A DNA stretch of 64,000 nucleotides. It comes from Cognatiyoonia koreensis (lineage in GTDB: Bacteria > Pseudomonadota > Alphaproteobacteria > Rhodobacterales > Rhodobacteraceae). Position numbers and translations under genes: made by a program. The notes beneath the pieces were generated by a model. It was not told the DNA's origin, made no database searches, and was given only the letters and a program-made list of their open reading frames with translations. The stretch lies in NCBI RefSeq assembly GCF_900109295.1, contig NZ_FOIZ01000002.1, forward strand, positions 372,001 through 436,000, read 5' to 3'. Shown here piece by piece: positions 8,071 to 17,339 of this stretch (position 1 is the first letter of the stretch; each line of letters starts with the position of its first letter).

Positions 8071-9135
8071 TTGGGACAGCCAGCGCCAGTTATCACTTCA
8101 GACGTCAGGGTCGTCTTCGGTGCGAACACGCGCAACACAGTTGCCGCAGAGCTTCGCAAACTGAACTTGTCAAAAGCGCTCGTTCTGGCAACTCCTCAGC
8201 AATGTGATGATGCTTTGGATATTGCCGAGCAACTTGGCTCCCTTGCTGCCGGTGTCTTCTGCAAGGCGGCGATGCATACACCTGTTGACGTAACCGAAGC
8301 CGCGATGCAGCACGTTACGGAAACGAGCGCTGATTGTGTCGTGGCGATCGGTGGTGGGTCAACGACTGGGCTTGGCAAGGCCATCGCCTATCGCACCGAC
8401 CTGCCGCAGATCGTCATTCCAACGACCTACGCCGGAAGCGAATGCACGCCCATCCTTGGTCAAACCGAGAATGGTGTGAAAACCACGCTCAGTGATCCAA
8501 AGGTTCTGCCAGAGGTCATTATCTACGATTCCGAACTGGTCAAAACACTGCCCGTCCCCATGACTGTGACATCTGCGCTGAACGCAATGGCCCATGCGGC
8601 TGAGGCGCTTTATGCAACGGATCGGACGGCTGAGACCACGGCGTTGGCCCTTGATGGTTTGAAAGCCTTTGTGGATGGCCTGCCAAAAGTTTTGGAAGAT
8701 CCCTCTGATCTGGAGGCGCGCGAGGCGACGCAACGCGGCGCGTGGGCGTGCGGCACTGTTCTAGGTCAAGTCGGTATGGCATTGCATCACAAGCTTTGTC
8801 ACACGCTTGGCGGATCCTTCGATCTGCCCCACGCGGAGACACACGCCATCGTGCTGCCCCACGCCATCGCCTACAACGCGCGCGCAGTTGCCAAGGACTT
8901 GCAGCCCATCTGCGATCTGCTCGGCGGCAGCAATGCCGGAACGGCTCTGCATAATTTCGCCAAGGCGATGAATGCGCCGATAGCGCTGCGCGAACTGGGA
9001 TTGAAAAAAGCGGACCTTGATCGGGCGGCGGAACTGGCCACGACAAAACCATACCCGAACCCGCAACCTGTCACGCGTGAGGACATTCGCGCGCTTTTGC
9101 AGGCGGCCTGGGCGGGTGACACACCGATTGAATAA
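8071..9135 (+). CDS. Maleylacetate reductase (iron-alcohol-dehydrogenase family)
   Basis: The 354-residue protein has the family layout: an N-terminal nucleotide domain with VVFGANT and ALVLATPQQ, the glycine-rich AIGGGSTTGLGKAIA (about 93-106) and a helical C-terminal half with HKLCHTLGGSFDLPHAETHA (about 236-255). The enzyme reduces maleylacetate to 3-oxoadipate with NAD(P)H. A TTG start is used here because AGGAGA lies upstream at about 8057 and no earlier ATG exists. It leads the hydroxyquinol-type operon; the ring-cleavage dioxygenase at 15631 makes its substrate. Other iron-type dehydrogenases are less likely given this context. Confidence 0.82.
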   Translation: MGQPAPVITSDVRVVFGANTRNTVAAELRKLNLSKALVLATPQQCDDALDIAEQLGSLAAGVFCKAAMHTPVDVTEAAMQHVTETSADCVVAIGGGSTTGLGKAIAYRTDLPQIVIPTTYAGSECTPILGQTENGVKTTLSDPKVLPEVIIYDSELVKTLPVPMTVTSALNAMAHAAEALYATDRTAETTALALDGLKAFVDGLPKVLEDPSDLEAREATQRGAWACGTVLGQVGMALHHKLCHTLGGSFDLPHAETHAIVLPHAIAYNARAVAKDLQPICDLLGGSNAGTALHNFAKAMNAPIALRELGLKKADLDRAAELATTKPYPNPQPVTREDIRALLQAAWAGDTPIE

Positions 9136-9160
9136 ATACGATGACGTTTGGGAGGACATC

Positions 9161-10435
9161 ATGATCACACGACGTAAACTACTTAAATCTACCGCCGCGA
9201 CGGGTCTGACGCTCGCCGCTAGCGGCCTTGCCGCTCCGGCGCTGGCGCAAGGCGCGAAGATCAGGCTGGGGTATGTGAGCCCGCAGTCCGGTCCATTGGC
9301 TGCCTTTTCCGAAGCTGATCAATTCATCATCGACGGCTTTCTGAGGTCCGAGGCGGGGGCCAATTTCGAGGTGATCGTCAAGGATAGCCAGTCCAACCCG
9401 AACCGCGCCGCGGAAGTCGCCAAGGAACTGATCATCGACGACGAGATCGACATGATGCTCGTCGCGTCGACACCCGAGACAACGAACCCGGTCGCGACTA
9501 CCTGCGAGTCCGAAGAAATCCCCGTAATCTCGACCGTGGCCCCTTGGCAGCCCTACTTTATTGGCCAGCAAGGCAACCCTGGCGATCCGGGCAGCTGGCG
9601 TCCGTTTGATTTCAGCTTCCATTTCTTCTGGGGGCTTGAAGATGTGATCTCGGTCTTCACTGCGATGTGGAACCAGCTCGACACGAACAAATCCGTCGGG
9701 GCGATTTTCCCCAACGATGGTGACGGCAATGCCTGGGGTGATCCAAACGTAGGCTTCCCGCCTGTTTTGGATGCTCAGGGGTTCAACCTTACTGACACAG
9801 GTCGTTACCAGAACCTGACGGATGATTTCAGTGCGCAAATCAATGCGTTCAAGGCGGCGAATTGCGAGATTGTCACGGGCGTGCCGATCCCTCCAGATTT
9901 CACGACCTTCTGGACGCAAGCCAAACAGCAGGGGTTCAATCCCAAGGCGGCAAGCATCGGAAAGGCGATCCTTTTCCCGCAGGCGGTCGAAGCCCTTGGC
10001 GATCAGGGTCACAATCTCAGCTCCGAAGTTTGGTGGTCGCCTACACATCCTTTCGCATCCTCGTTGACGGGCCAATCAGCCGGCGATCTCGCGTCCGGCT
10101 ATGAGACAGCAACAGGCAAGCAATGGACCCAGCCGATTGGCTTTGTTCATGCTCTATTTGAGATGGCAGCCGACGTGATGGGCCGTGTCGAAGACAGCCG
10201 AGATCCTGATGAAGTTGCCTCCGCAATTGCGGCGACCGAGCTGAATTCGATGGTCGGACGGATTGCATTCGATGGTGCGGGCCTGCCACCTTTCGCGGTT
10301 CAGAATGTCGCCAAAACACCCCTTGTTGGCGGGCAGTGGCGCATGAAGGACGGCGGTGGCTACGATCTGGTGATCGTAGACAATTCCGACCACCCCAACA
10401 TTCCGACAGGCGGGACGATGGAAGAGATTTCCTGA
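9161..10435 (+). CDS. ABC transporter substrate-binding protein (branched-chain/aromatic type), Tat-exported
   Basis: The 424-residue product begins MITRRKLLKSTAATG, a twin-arginine signal with cleavage near APALAQG (about residue 27). The mature protein starts KIRLGYVSPQSGPLA, typical of LivJ/LivK-type type I periplasmic binding proteins. GGAGG at 9150-9154 places the start at ATG 9161. Four transporter genes follow in order G, F, H, M. In aromatic-degradation operons such proteins often bind aromatic acids or phenolic ligands rather than amino acids; the ligand here is inferred to be the pathway substrate. Confidence 0.85.
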   Translation: MITRRKLLKSTAATGLTLAASGLAAPALAQGAKIRLGYVSPQSGPLAAFSEADQFIIDGFLRSEAGANFEVIVKDSQSNPNRAAEVAKELIIDDEIDMMLVASTPETTNPVATTCESEEIPVISTVAPWQPYFIGQQGNPGDPGSWRPFDFSFHFFWGLEDVISVFTAMWNQLDTNKSVGAIFPNDGDGNAWGDPNVGFPPVLDAQGFNLTDTGRYQNLTDDFSAQINAFKAANCEIVTGVPIPPDFTTFWTQAKQQGFNPKAASIGKAILFPQAVEALGDQGHNLSSEVWWSPTHPFASSLTGQSAGDLASGYETATGKQWTQPIGFVHALFEMAADVMGRVEDSRDPDEVASAIAATELNSMVGRIAFDGAGLPPFAVQNVAKTPLVGGQWRMKDGGGYDLVIVDNSDHPNIPTGGTMEEIS

Positions 10436-10521
10436 AACCAACTGGCTGCGGCCCGGCACTGACGCCGGGTCGCCAATAGTGAATTACCAACAGGTTGGCG
10501 TTGCCCGGCCAAGGACCCTTC

Positions 10522-11241
10522 ATGTCGATTTTGTCGCTCAAAAATGTCTCCAAGAGTTTTGGTGCCTTGACCGTCACTGATGACGCCAGCTTTGACGTCC
10601 CGGAGGGTCAGGCCCTTGGCATCATCGGGCCCAACGGGGCCGGAAAGTCGACGTTGTTCAACTTGATCACCGGTAATATCAGATCTGATCAGGGCAATAT
10701 TCACTTTCAAGGGCGCGACGTGACTAAAGTGTCAGCTATGGAACGGTGCCTCACTGGGATCGGGAGATCATTCCAGATCCCGCAGCCTTTTGAAAAACTT
10801 ACCGTCTTTGAAAATCTGCTGGTGGCGGCGACCCACGGGCGGAACCTCTCGGAACGGGATGTGCGCGATGACTGCGCCGACGTCCTTGAACGCACCGAGT
10901 TGATCAAACGCGCCAATGTCCCTGCCGGGCAGCTGTCATTGCTTGAACGAAAACGGCTGGAGCTTTCGCGTGCGATGGCCACGCAACCGAAACTTCTGTT
11001 GCTGGATGAAATTGCGGGCGGATTAACGGAGGGTGAGTGTCAGGCGCTTATCCGCACCATCAAAGATATTCACGCCCAAGGCGTCACCATCATATGGATC
11101 GAGCATGTGCTCCATGCGCTGACCTCTGTTGTCGAACGATTGCTGGTTCTGGATTTCGGCAAGGTGATCGGTCTCGGTGATCCAGACGAGATCATGGCCA
11201 GCAAAGAGGTGCAGGAAATCTATCTAGGAATCGAAGTCTGA
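10522..11241 (+). CDS. ABC transporter ATP-binding protein, LivG type
   Basis: The 239-residue ATPase has Walker A in GPNGAGKST (about 37-45) and Walker B in LLLLDEIAGG. The signature region reads LSLLERKRLELSRA instead of the LSGGQ form, a substitution seen in a LivG subgroup. ATG 10522 is chosen because AAGGA precedes it by six bases and homologues start with M-S-I/L. It couples ATP hydrolysis to the LivHM-type permeases encoded downstream. Its GTCTGATGG junction overlaps the next gene by one base. Confidence 0.87.
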   Translation: MSILSLKNVSKSFGALTVTDDASFDVPEGQALGIIGPNGAGKSTLFNLITGNIRSDQGNIHFQGRDVTKVSAMERCLTGIGRSFQIPQPFEKLTVFENLLVAATHGRNLSERDVRDDCADVLERTELIKRANVPAGQLSLLERKRLELSRAMATQPKLLLLDEIAGGLTEGECQALIRTIKDIHAQGVTIIWIEHVLHALTSVVERLLVLDFGKVIGLGDPDEIMASKEVQEIYLGIEV

Positions 11242-11948
11242 TGGCGCTGTTGCAAACAGAAGGATTGGTGGCCCACTACGGTGATTTTCAGGCACTTTTT
11301 GGTGTCGATATCGAACTGCGGGAAGCCGAGACCGTCGCAATCATCGGTGCCAATGGCGCAGGCAAAACGACCCTGATGCGGTCTATCGCTGGCGTGCTGC
11401 GCAATGAGGCCGCTTCTGTCTCCTTTGATGGTGCGCCCATCGGCGCGCAAGCGGCAGATGAAATTATGGCCCAAGGCGTCGCCATGGTGCCGGAGGGTCG
11501 GAAGCTGTTCCCCTCGTTGTCTGTCGAAGAGAACCTGCTGATCGGCACATATGGGCGGAAAACTGAGGGCCACTGGACCCTCAAAACAGTCTATGAGCTG
11601 TTTCCGATCCTTGCTGAGCGGCGCCATAACCCCGGTACAGCCCTGTCAGGGGGCCAACAACAAATGGTCGCCATAGGCCGTGCCTTGATGAGTAATCCGC
11701 GCGTCTTACTGTGCGATGAAATCAGCCTCGGCCTTGCGCCTGTGGTCATCAAAGACATCTACAAGGCGATCCCGCAGATCAAGGCGGCGGGGGCGTCGAT
11801 GATCGTAGTCGAACAGGACATCGCACAGGCCATGGCCGTCGCAGATCGCGTCTATTGCATGATGGAAGGCCGCGTGACGCTTTCGGGCACACCCGACAAC
11901 CTGTCACGCGACGATATCCACAACGCCTATTTCGGAGCAAGCCATTGA
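11241..11948 (+). CDS. ABC transporter ATP-binding protein, LivF type
   Basis: The 235-residue second ATPase has Walker A GANGAGKTT (about 34-42), a proper signature LSGGQQQMVAIGRAL (about 134-148) and Walker B VLLCDEISLGLAP. With the preceding gene it forms the heterodimeric motor of a HAAT-family importer. The stop codon overlaps the start of the permease gene. Confidence 0.88.
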   Translation: MALLQTEGLVAHYGDFQALFGVDIELREAETVAIIGANGAGKTTLMRSIAGVLRNEAASVSFDGAPIGAQAADEIMAQGVAMVPEGRKLFPSLSVEENLLIGTYGRKTEGHWTLKTVYELFPILAERRHNPGTALSGGQQQMVAIGRALMSNPRVLLCDEISLGLAPVVIKDIYKAIPQIKAAGASMIVVEQDIAQAMAVADRVYCMMEGRVTLSGTPDNLSRDDIHNAYFGASH

Positions 11949-12808
11949 TCTGGGTCGACACAATCATTCAGGGCATCCTGCTGGGGGGTCTCTACGCGCT
12001 CTTCGCTTCCGGTCTGAGCCTCGTTTTCGGGATCATGCGGCTGGTAAACCTCGCCCATGGGGATCTGATCGTGATGGGAGCCTATTTGATCCTGGTTCTG
12101 GTGACGCTGCTGGGCCTTTCGCCCTTCATCGCGGTGTTCATCGCTATGCCGCTGATGTTCGCATTGGGCTGGGTTCTGCAAAAATACCTGCTGAACAGGA
12201 CCTTGGGTGATGACATCTTGCCACCGCTTCTGGTGACGTTCGGCCTGTCAATTGCGTTGCAGAACGCTCTGCTCGAAGGCTTCTCCGCTGACAGCCAGCG
12301 CCTCCCAACCAATGCGTTGACGACAGCGTCCGTGGATGCGGGACCCATCACGCTTGGCGTCATGCCGCTCTTAACCTTTGCCTCTGCCGTCTTGGTCATC
12401 ATCGGGCTGAACCAGCTCTTTTATCGCACAGCGCTTGGCCGAGCTTTCCGGGCCACCTCTGACGACGCCACAACGGCGAGCCTTATGGGGATCAAACCCG
12501 CGAATATCTTTGCAACGGCGACAGGCATAGCGCTGGTGATCGTCACCATCGCCGCACTCTACCTCGGCTTACGCGCCAATTTCGATCCCAACATTGGCCC
12601 GGCCCGTCTGATCTATGCCTTTGAGGCTGTGATCATCGGCGGTCTCGGATCCCTTTGGGGGACCCTTCTGGGTGGCATCATCATTGGGGTCGCGCAAACC
12701 GTTGGTGCTGCGATCAACCCCGAATGGCAAATTCTCGCAGGCCACATTGCGTTTCTGGTAGTTCTGTTGATCCGGCCACGTGGCCTCTTTCCAAGGGCGA
12801 ATGACTGA
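11945..12808 (+). CDS. ABC transporter permease, LivH type
   Basis: The 287-residue permease has about eight membrane segments and the LivH N-terminus (IIQGILLGGLYALFASGLSL) and loop FGIMRLVNLAHGDL. The chosen TTG start at 11945 gives MIWVDTIIQG and overlaps the LivF stop (TTGA), which is usual for this operon type; the next upstream in-frame starts lie inside LivF. The C-terminal FEAVIIGGLGSLWGTLLGG is the EAA-like coupling region. Confidence 0.85.
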   Translation: MIWVDTIIQGILLGGLYALFASGLSLVFGIMRLVNLAHGDLIVMGAYLILVLVTLLGLSPFIAVFIAMPLMFALGWVLQKYLLNRTLGDDILPPLLVTFGLSIALQNALLEGFSADSQRLPTNALTTASVDAGPITLGVMPLLTFASAVLVIIGLNQLFYRTALGRAFRATSDDATTASLMGIKPANIFATATGIALVIVTIAALYLGLRANFDPNIGPARLIYAFEAVIIGGLGSLWGTLLGGIIIGVAQTVGAAINPEWQILAGHIAFLVVLLIRPRGLFPRAND

Positions 12809-13863
12809 TGGCTTATACCGTAACCACCCAAACACCTGCTTCGCGCATTGCGGCGATCCTTGGTGCCCTTGTAATCGTCGTCCTCGTCGCGCTGCCGTTC
12901 TTCGCTGGACGTGGGACCATTCAAGACATGTTCTTTATCCTGACGATGCTGGTCCTTGCGCAATTCTGGAACCTGCTCGCTGGCTATGGCGGGCTGGTCA
13001 GCATCGGGCAACAAGCCTTCGTCGGCATGGGGGCTTATGCGCTGTTCGGTACGGTCATCCTGTGGGGGCTTGATCCTGTCCCGTCGATTCTGCTCGCGGG
13101 TGTTGCGGCCCTCGTGATCGCAGTGCCGACAGCCTTCTTCGCGTTCCGCCTCAACGGGGCCTACTTTGCCATTGGTACATGGGTCATTGCCGAGGTCGTC
13201 CGCCTGCTAGTGGCCCAATGGAAAACGCTCGGCGGCGGTACGGGTACGTCTTTGCCCCGCGATGCGACACGCGACATGTGGTTCGTTGAAATGATCGAGG
13301 AAACTCTTGGCGTCCGCTCCGCGGCTGCCCGCGACATCCTCGCATACTGGCTGGCGCTAATCCTCGCACTGGCGACGATTGGCGGAATCTACTGGCTGCT
13401 GCGCACCCGGCGAGGGTTGGCATTGGCCGCCGTCCGCGACAATACCGAGGCTGCGAAATCCGTCGGCGTCGATGCAGGTCGCATGAAGTGGATTGTTTTT
13501 CTGACCTCTGCCTTCGGAACCGGCTTAGCGGGTGGCCTGATATACATGCAAAAGGCACGGATCAGCCCGGATGCCGCGTTCAGCGTCACCGACTGGACGG
13601 CCTATGTCATCTTTATCGTGGTAATCGGCGGTATCGGTACCGTCGAAGGCCCAATCATCGGCGTGCTGGTTTTCTTCGCCTTGCAGTCGCTGCTTGCTGA
13701 TTTTGGCAGCTGGTATCTGATGACGCTTGGCGTGCTTGCCATTGTCATCATGCTGGTCGCGCCGCGCGGGCTTTGGGGCCTTCTGTCCGAGCGAACAGGC
13801 CTGCACCTTTTCCCAATTCGCCGCCGCCTGACCGGTGGAAAACTTACAGCATCGGAGGAATGA
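12808..13863 (+). CDS. ABC transporter permease, LivM type
   Basis: The 351-residue second permease has about nine hydrophobic segments. The family markers are the GYGGLVSIGQQAFVGMGAY motif (about 55-73) and VIGGIGTVEGPIIGVLVFF near residue 275. TGATG overlap with LivH supports the start. It completes a five-gene importer embedded between the reductase and the ring hydroxylase genes. Confidence 0.87.
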   Translation: MAYTVTTQTPASRIAAILGALVIVVLVALPFFAGRGTIQDMFFILTMLVLAQFWNLLAGYGGLVSIGQQAFVGMGAYALFGTVILWGLDPVPSILLAGVAALVIAVPTAFFAFRLNGAYFAIGTWVIAEVVRLLVAQWKTLGGGTGTSLPRDATRDMWFVEMIEETLGVRSAAARDILAYWLALILALATIGGIYWLLRTRRGLALAAVRDNTEAAKSVGVDAGRMKWIVFLTSAFGTGLAGGLIYMQKARISPDAAFSVTDWTAYVIFIVVIGGIGTVEGPIIGVLVFFALQSLLADFGSWYLMTLGVLAIVIMLVAPRGLWGLLSERTGLHLFPIRRRLTGGKLTASEE

Positions 13864-13865
13864 CC

Positions 13866-15620
13866 ATGGCTGACATCACGACTGAGGTCCTTGTGATCGG
13901 AACCGGACCGGCGGGTTCGACAAGTGCAGCACTGCTGTCGACCTACGGTGTCGAGAACATCGTCATCAACCGTTACCATTGGCTGGCGAACACGCCCCGC
14001 GCGCACATCACGAACCAGCGCACGATGGAAGTGCTGCGCGACCTTGGCAAAGAGGTCGAAGACGAAGTTTATCTGAATGCTATGGATCAAAGCCTGATGG
14101 GCGAGAATGTCTTTTGCGAGAGCCTCGCGGGTGAGGAAATCGGGCGTATGAAGTCATGGGGCACACATCCGCTATCCAAAGCGGAACACCTGTTGTCTTC
14201 GCCGTCCTTCATGAACGATCTGCCGCAGACCTTCATGGAGCCGATCCTGTTCAAGACCGCTTGCAAGCGCGGCACCCGCGCCCGGATGAGCACAGAGTAC
14301 AAAAGCCATGTTCAGGATGCCGATGGCGTCACAACCATTTGTCTAGACCGCCTGACCGGGAGGGAATTCACGATCCGCTCGAAATATCTGATCGGTGCGG
14401 ACGGCGGCAATTCTTTGGTCGCCGAGAATGAGGACTTGCCGTTTGAAGGCAAGATGGGCGTCGGCGGGTCGATGAACATTTATTTCCGGGCGGACCTGTC
14501 AAAGTATGTCGCGCACCGCCCCTCGGTTCTGTATTGGATCATGCAGCCCGGCGCTGACGTTGGCGGTATCGGCATGGGCCTGATCCGGGCGATCCGCCCT
14601 TGGAACGAGTGGCTGATCGTGTGGGGCTACGACATCAATGAACCGGCGCCGAATGTAGATCAGAAAATGGCGACAGAGGTCGCACGCCAATTGGTTGGCG
14701 ACCCAGAGTTGGAGATTGATCTGATCAGCGCCAACACTTGGACGGTCAATGATGCCTATGCCACACAACTGTCGAAGGGCCGCGTGTTCATCATGGGCGA
14801 CGCCGCGCACCGGCATCCGCCGTCCAACGGTCTGGGTTCGAACACATCTATCCAGGATGCGTTCAACCTGGCATGGAAAATTGCGGCTGTCGTGAAAGGC
14901 GAAGCAGGCGACAGCCTGCTGGACAGCTACTCCGAAGAACGCGCACCTATCGCCAAGCAGATTGTCACCCGAGCCAATCAATCCATCGGTGAATTTGGAC
15001 CGATCTTCGAAGCCTTGGGAATGACCGGCGGCACCGATATCGAAAAGATCAAAGCCAACATGGACGCGCGGTGCGACAGTACACCCGAAGCAGAGGCCCA
15101 GAGAGACGCTCTTAATGCAGCTATTGCGTTCAAGAAATACGAATTTGACGCCCATGGTGTCGAGATGAATCAGCGCTACTCGTCCCACGCGACTGTGACC
15201 GATGGTCAGATCGAACCGGACTTCGCTTTGGACGCCGATCTCCACTATCAGCCGACAACTTGGCCCGGCGCTCGCATCCCGCATTCGTGGTTGTTCGACA
15301 ACCAAGGCGGCAAACATTCCACACTCGATCTCGCCGGGGGAGGTGCATTTACACTCTTCACGGGTCTAGGCGGAAAAGCCTGGGCAGCAGCGGCCGAGAA
15401 AGTGGCCGGGGACCTTAGCATCAAACTGACTGCCCACGTCATTGGGCCGCGTCAAGAGTACATCGACCATACAGGCGACTGGGCGCGGGCGCGAGAAATC
15501 GGCGACGCGGGCTGTATTCTGACCCGGCCCGATCAGCACGTCTGCTGGCGGTATGACGCTTTGCCTGATGATCCGGCAGCGGAACTGACCCGCGTTCTTA
15601 CGCTAATTCTTGCACGATAG
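13866..15620 (+). CDS. FAD-dependent aromatic hydroxylase (TfdB/phenol 2-monooxygenase-like)
   Basis: The 584-residue flavoprotein has the FAD fingerprint VIGTGPAG (10-17), the DG motif in YLIGADGGNS (179-180) and the GD motif GDAAHRHPPSNGLG starting at 311. A C-terminal thioredoxin-like domain ending in HVCWRYDALPDDP matches the 2,4-dichlorophenol 6-monooxygenase / phenol hydroxylase class. These use NADPH and O2 to hydroxylate phenols ortho to the hydroxyl. ATG 13866 follows the LivM stop by two bases, with a GGAGGA stretch ahead. In this operon it plausibly converts a dihydroxybenzene such as resorcinol to hydroxyquinol; the substrate is inferred. Confidence 0.83.
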   Translation: MADITTEVLVIGTGPAGSTSAALLSTYGVENIVINRYHWLANTPRAHITNQRTMEVLRDLGKEVEDEVYLNAMDQSLMGENVFCESLAGEEIGRMKSWGTHPLSKAEHLLSSPSFMNDLPQTFMEPILFKTACKRGTRARMSTEYKSHVQDADGVTTICLDRLTGREFTIRSKYLIGADGGNSLVAENEDLPFEGKMGVGGSMNIYFRADLSKYVAHRPSVLYWIMQPGADVGGIGMGLIRAIRPWNEWLIVWGYDINEPAPNVDQKMATEVARQLVGDPELEIDLISANTWTVNDAYATQLSKGRVFIMGDAAHRHPPSNGLGSNTSIQDAFNLAWKIAAVVKGEAGDSLLDSYSEERAPIAKQIVTRANQSIGEFGPIFEALGMTGGTDIEKIKANMDARCDSTPEAEAQRDALNAAIAFKKYEFDAHGVEMNQRYSSHATVTDGQIEPDFALDADLHYQPTTWPGARIPHSWLFDNQGGKHSTLDLAGGGAFTLFTGLGGKAWAAAAEKVAGDLSIKLTAHVIGPRQEYIDHTGDWARAREIGDAGCILTRPDQHVCWRYDALPDDPAAELTRVLTLILAR

Positions 15621-15630
15621 GAGGCCACCC

Positions 15631-16512
15631 ATGCCCGCTCAAACCCAAGGATATTTCACGGAAGAAAATTCGGCCGATGTCGTGGTTGGCCAGATTGCCG
15701 ACACCACGGAACCACGGCTTGCTAAAGTCATCGAAGCCGTGACGCGGCACCTTCATGCAGCAGTCAAGGAGATTGAACCAACGCAAGAAGAATGGCTGGC
15801 GGCGATCATGTTTCTGACCAAAACGGGACAGATGTCTGACGACTGGCGGCAGGAATTCATCTTGTTGAGCGATATCTTCGGTGTGTCAATGCTGGTCGAT
15901 GCCATCAACAACCGCAAACCAAGCGGGGCTTCAGAATCTACCGTTCTTGGGCCATTCCACGTGCCTGACGTGCCCGAACTTCCGATGGGTTCAAATATCT
16001 GCCTTGATGGCAAAGGCCATCCGATGCTTATCAAAGGGCGTATCTTGAACACTGAAGGCCAACCAATCGAAGGCACGAAAATCGACGTTTGGCAGACCAA
16101 CGACGATGGATTTTATGACGTTCAGCAAAAAGGGATTCAGCCGGATTTCAACTTGCGCGGCGTGTTCCGCACGGGCGCGGATGGGACTTACACGTTCTGG
16201 GGCGCAAAGCCTCGGTTCTATCCAATCCCTGACGACGGCCCTGTTGGCAAGCTTCTAGGCAGCCTTGGACGCCATCCTTACCGGCCTGCGCATTTACACT
16301 ACATCCTTGAGGCCGAAGGCTACGAGACGTTGATCACGCATATCTTTGATCCGGACGATGAATACATCAATTCCGACGCGGTATTTGGTGTGAAGGAAAG
16401 CCTGCTCGCCAAATTCGATCTGATCGAAGTCCCGGACCGCATCAAGGAAGAAGGGGCAGAGGGTCCGTTCTATGAGGTTGTTCACGATTTTGTACTGGCT
16501 CCTGAAGCATGA
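15631..16512 (+). CDS. Intradiol ring-cleavage dioxygenase, probably hydroxyquinol 1,2-dioxygenase
   Basis: The 293-residue non-haem Fe(III) enzyme has all four expected ligands: Tyr162 (DGFYDVQ), Tyr197 (PRFYPIPDDGPVG), His221 and His223 (RPAHLHYIL). An N-terminal helical linker domain (about 25-100) is that of catechol/hydroxyquinol dioxygenases. The PIPDDGPVG loop and co-location with maleylacetate reductase favour hydroxyquinol as substrate, giving maleylacetate; catechol or chlorocatechol is the alternative. ATG 15631 has AGGAGG ten bases upstream. Its end overlaps the BKACE start by 4 bases. Confidence 0.85.
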   Translation: MPAQTQGYFTEENSADVVVGQIADTTEPRLAKVIEAVTRHLHAAVKEIEPTQEEWLAAIMFLTKTGQMSDDWRQEFILLSDIFGVSMLVDAINNRKPSGASESTVLGPFHVPDVPELPMGSNICLDGKGHPMLIKGRILNTEGQPIEGTKIDVWQTNDDGFYDVQQKGIQPDFNLRGVFRTGADGTYTFWGAKPRFYPIPDDGPVGKLLGSLGRHPYRPAHLHYILEAEGYETLITHIFDPDDEYINSDAVFGVKESLLAKFDLIEVPDRIKEEGAEGPFYEVVHDFVLAPEA

Positions 16513-17339
16513 GCAATCCCTGCATCATCTGTGTGGCGATCACAGGCAGTCTGCCACGGAAATCAGACAATCCAGCGGTGCCGATCACGGTTGCCGAGCA
16601 GGTTGAGAGCACCCATGCTGCATTTGAGGCTGGGGCGACGATCGTTCATGCCCATGTACGGAATGATGACGGAAGCCCCTCTAGTGATCCTGACAAGTTT
16701 GCAGCCCTAAAAGAAGGCGTAGAGAAACACTGTCCGGGGATGATCATCCAGTTTTCCACCGGAGGGAGATCTGGTGCAGGCAAAGAGCGAGGCGGCGCTC
16801 TCAAGCTAAAGCCAGATATGGCGTCGTTTTCGGTGGGATCAAACAACTTTCCCACGCGGGTTTATGAAAACCCACCCGATCTCATCGACTGGCTTGCGTC
16901 CGAAATGCGCGCCAACGGCGTTAAACCAGAAATTGAGGCATTCGACCTGTCCCACATCCTCAAAGCAGCCGAAATGCACAAGAAAGGCCAAATTTTGGGC
17001 ACCCCGTACGTGCAGTTCGTTATGGGCGTTAAAAATGCCATGCCCGCCGACCGCCACGTCTTTGATTACTATGTGCAAACGGTTAAGCGACTGTTCGGCG
17101 AAGATGTACCATGGTGTGCGGCCGGCATTGGAGCGAACCAATCTGTCCTCAATGAATGGTCGGTGTCTTCCGGAGGTCATGCCCGCACAGGGCTTGAGGA
17201 CAACATCCGACTGGACAAAGATACCTTAGCACCGTCCAACGCAGTCTTAGTGGAACGATTGGTCGAGATTTGCGCGCGGCACGAAAGGCCTGTAGCAAAC
17301 TATGTACAAGCGCGAGACATTTTGAGCCTGCCCCAGTAG
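16509..17339 (+). CDS. Beta-keto acid cleavage enzyme (BKACE, DUF849)
   Basis: The 276-residue TIM-barrel enzyme carries the zinc ligands known from 3-keto-5-aminohexanoate cleavage enzyme: His47 and His49 (VHAHVR) and Glu230 (ARTGLEDN). BKACEs react a beta-keto acid with acetyl-CoA to give acetoacetate and a new acyl-CoA. The ATG overlaps the dioxygenase stop (ATGA), so it belongs to the same operon. The natural beta-keto acid here would be 3-oxoadipate, giving succinyl-CoA and acetoacetate. No 3-oxoadipate CoA-transferase or thiolase is present in the window. Confidence 0.83.
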   Translation: MSNPCIICVAITGSLPRKSDNPAVPITVAEQVESTHAAFEAGATIVHAHVRNDDGSPSSDPDKFAALKEGVEKHCPGMIIQFSTGGRSGAGKERGGALKLKPDMASFSVGSNNFPTRVYENPPDLIDWLASEMRANGVKPEIEAFDLSHILKAAEMHKKGQILGTPYVQFVMGVKNAMPADRHVFDYYVQTVKRLFGEDVPWCAAGIGANQSVLNEWSVSSGGHARTGLEDNIRLDKDTLAPSNAVLVERLVEICARHERPVANYVQARDILSLPQ

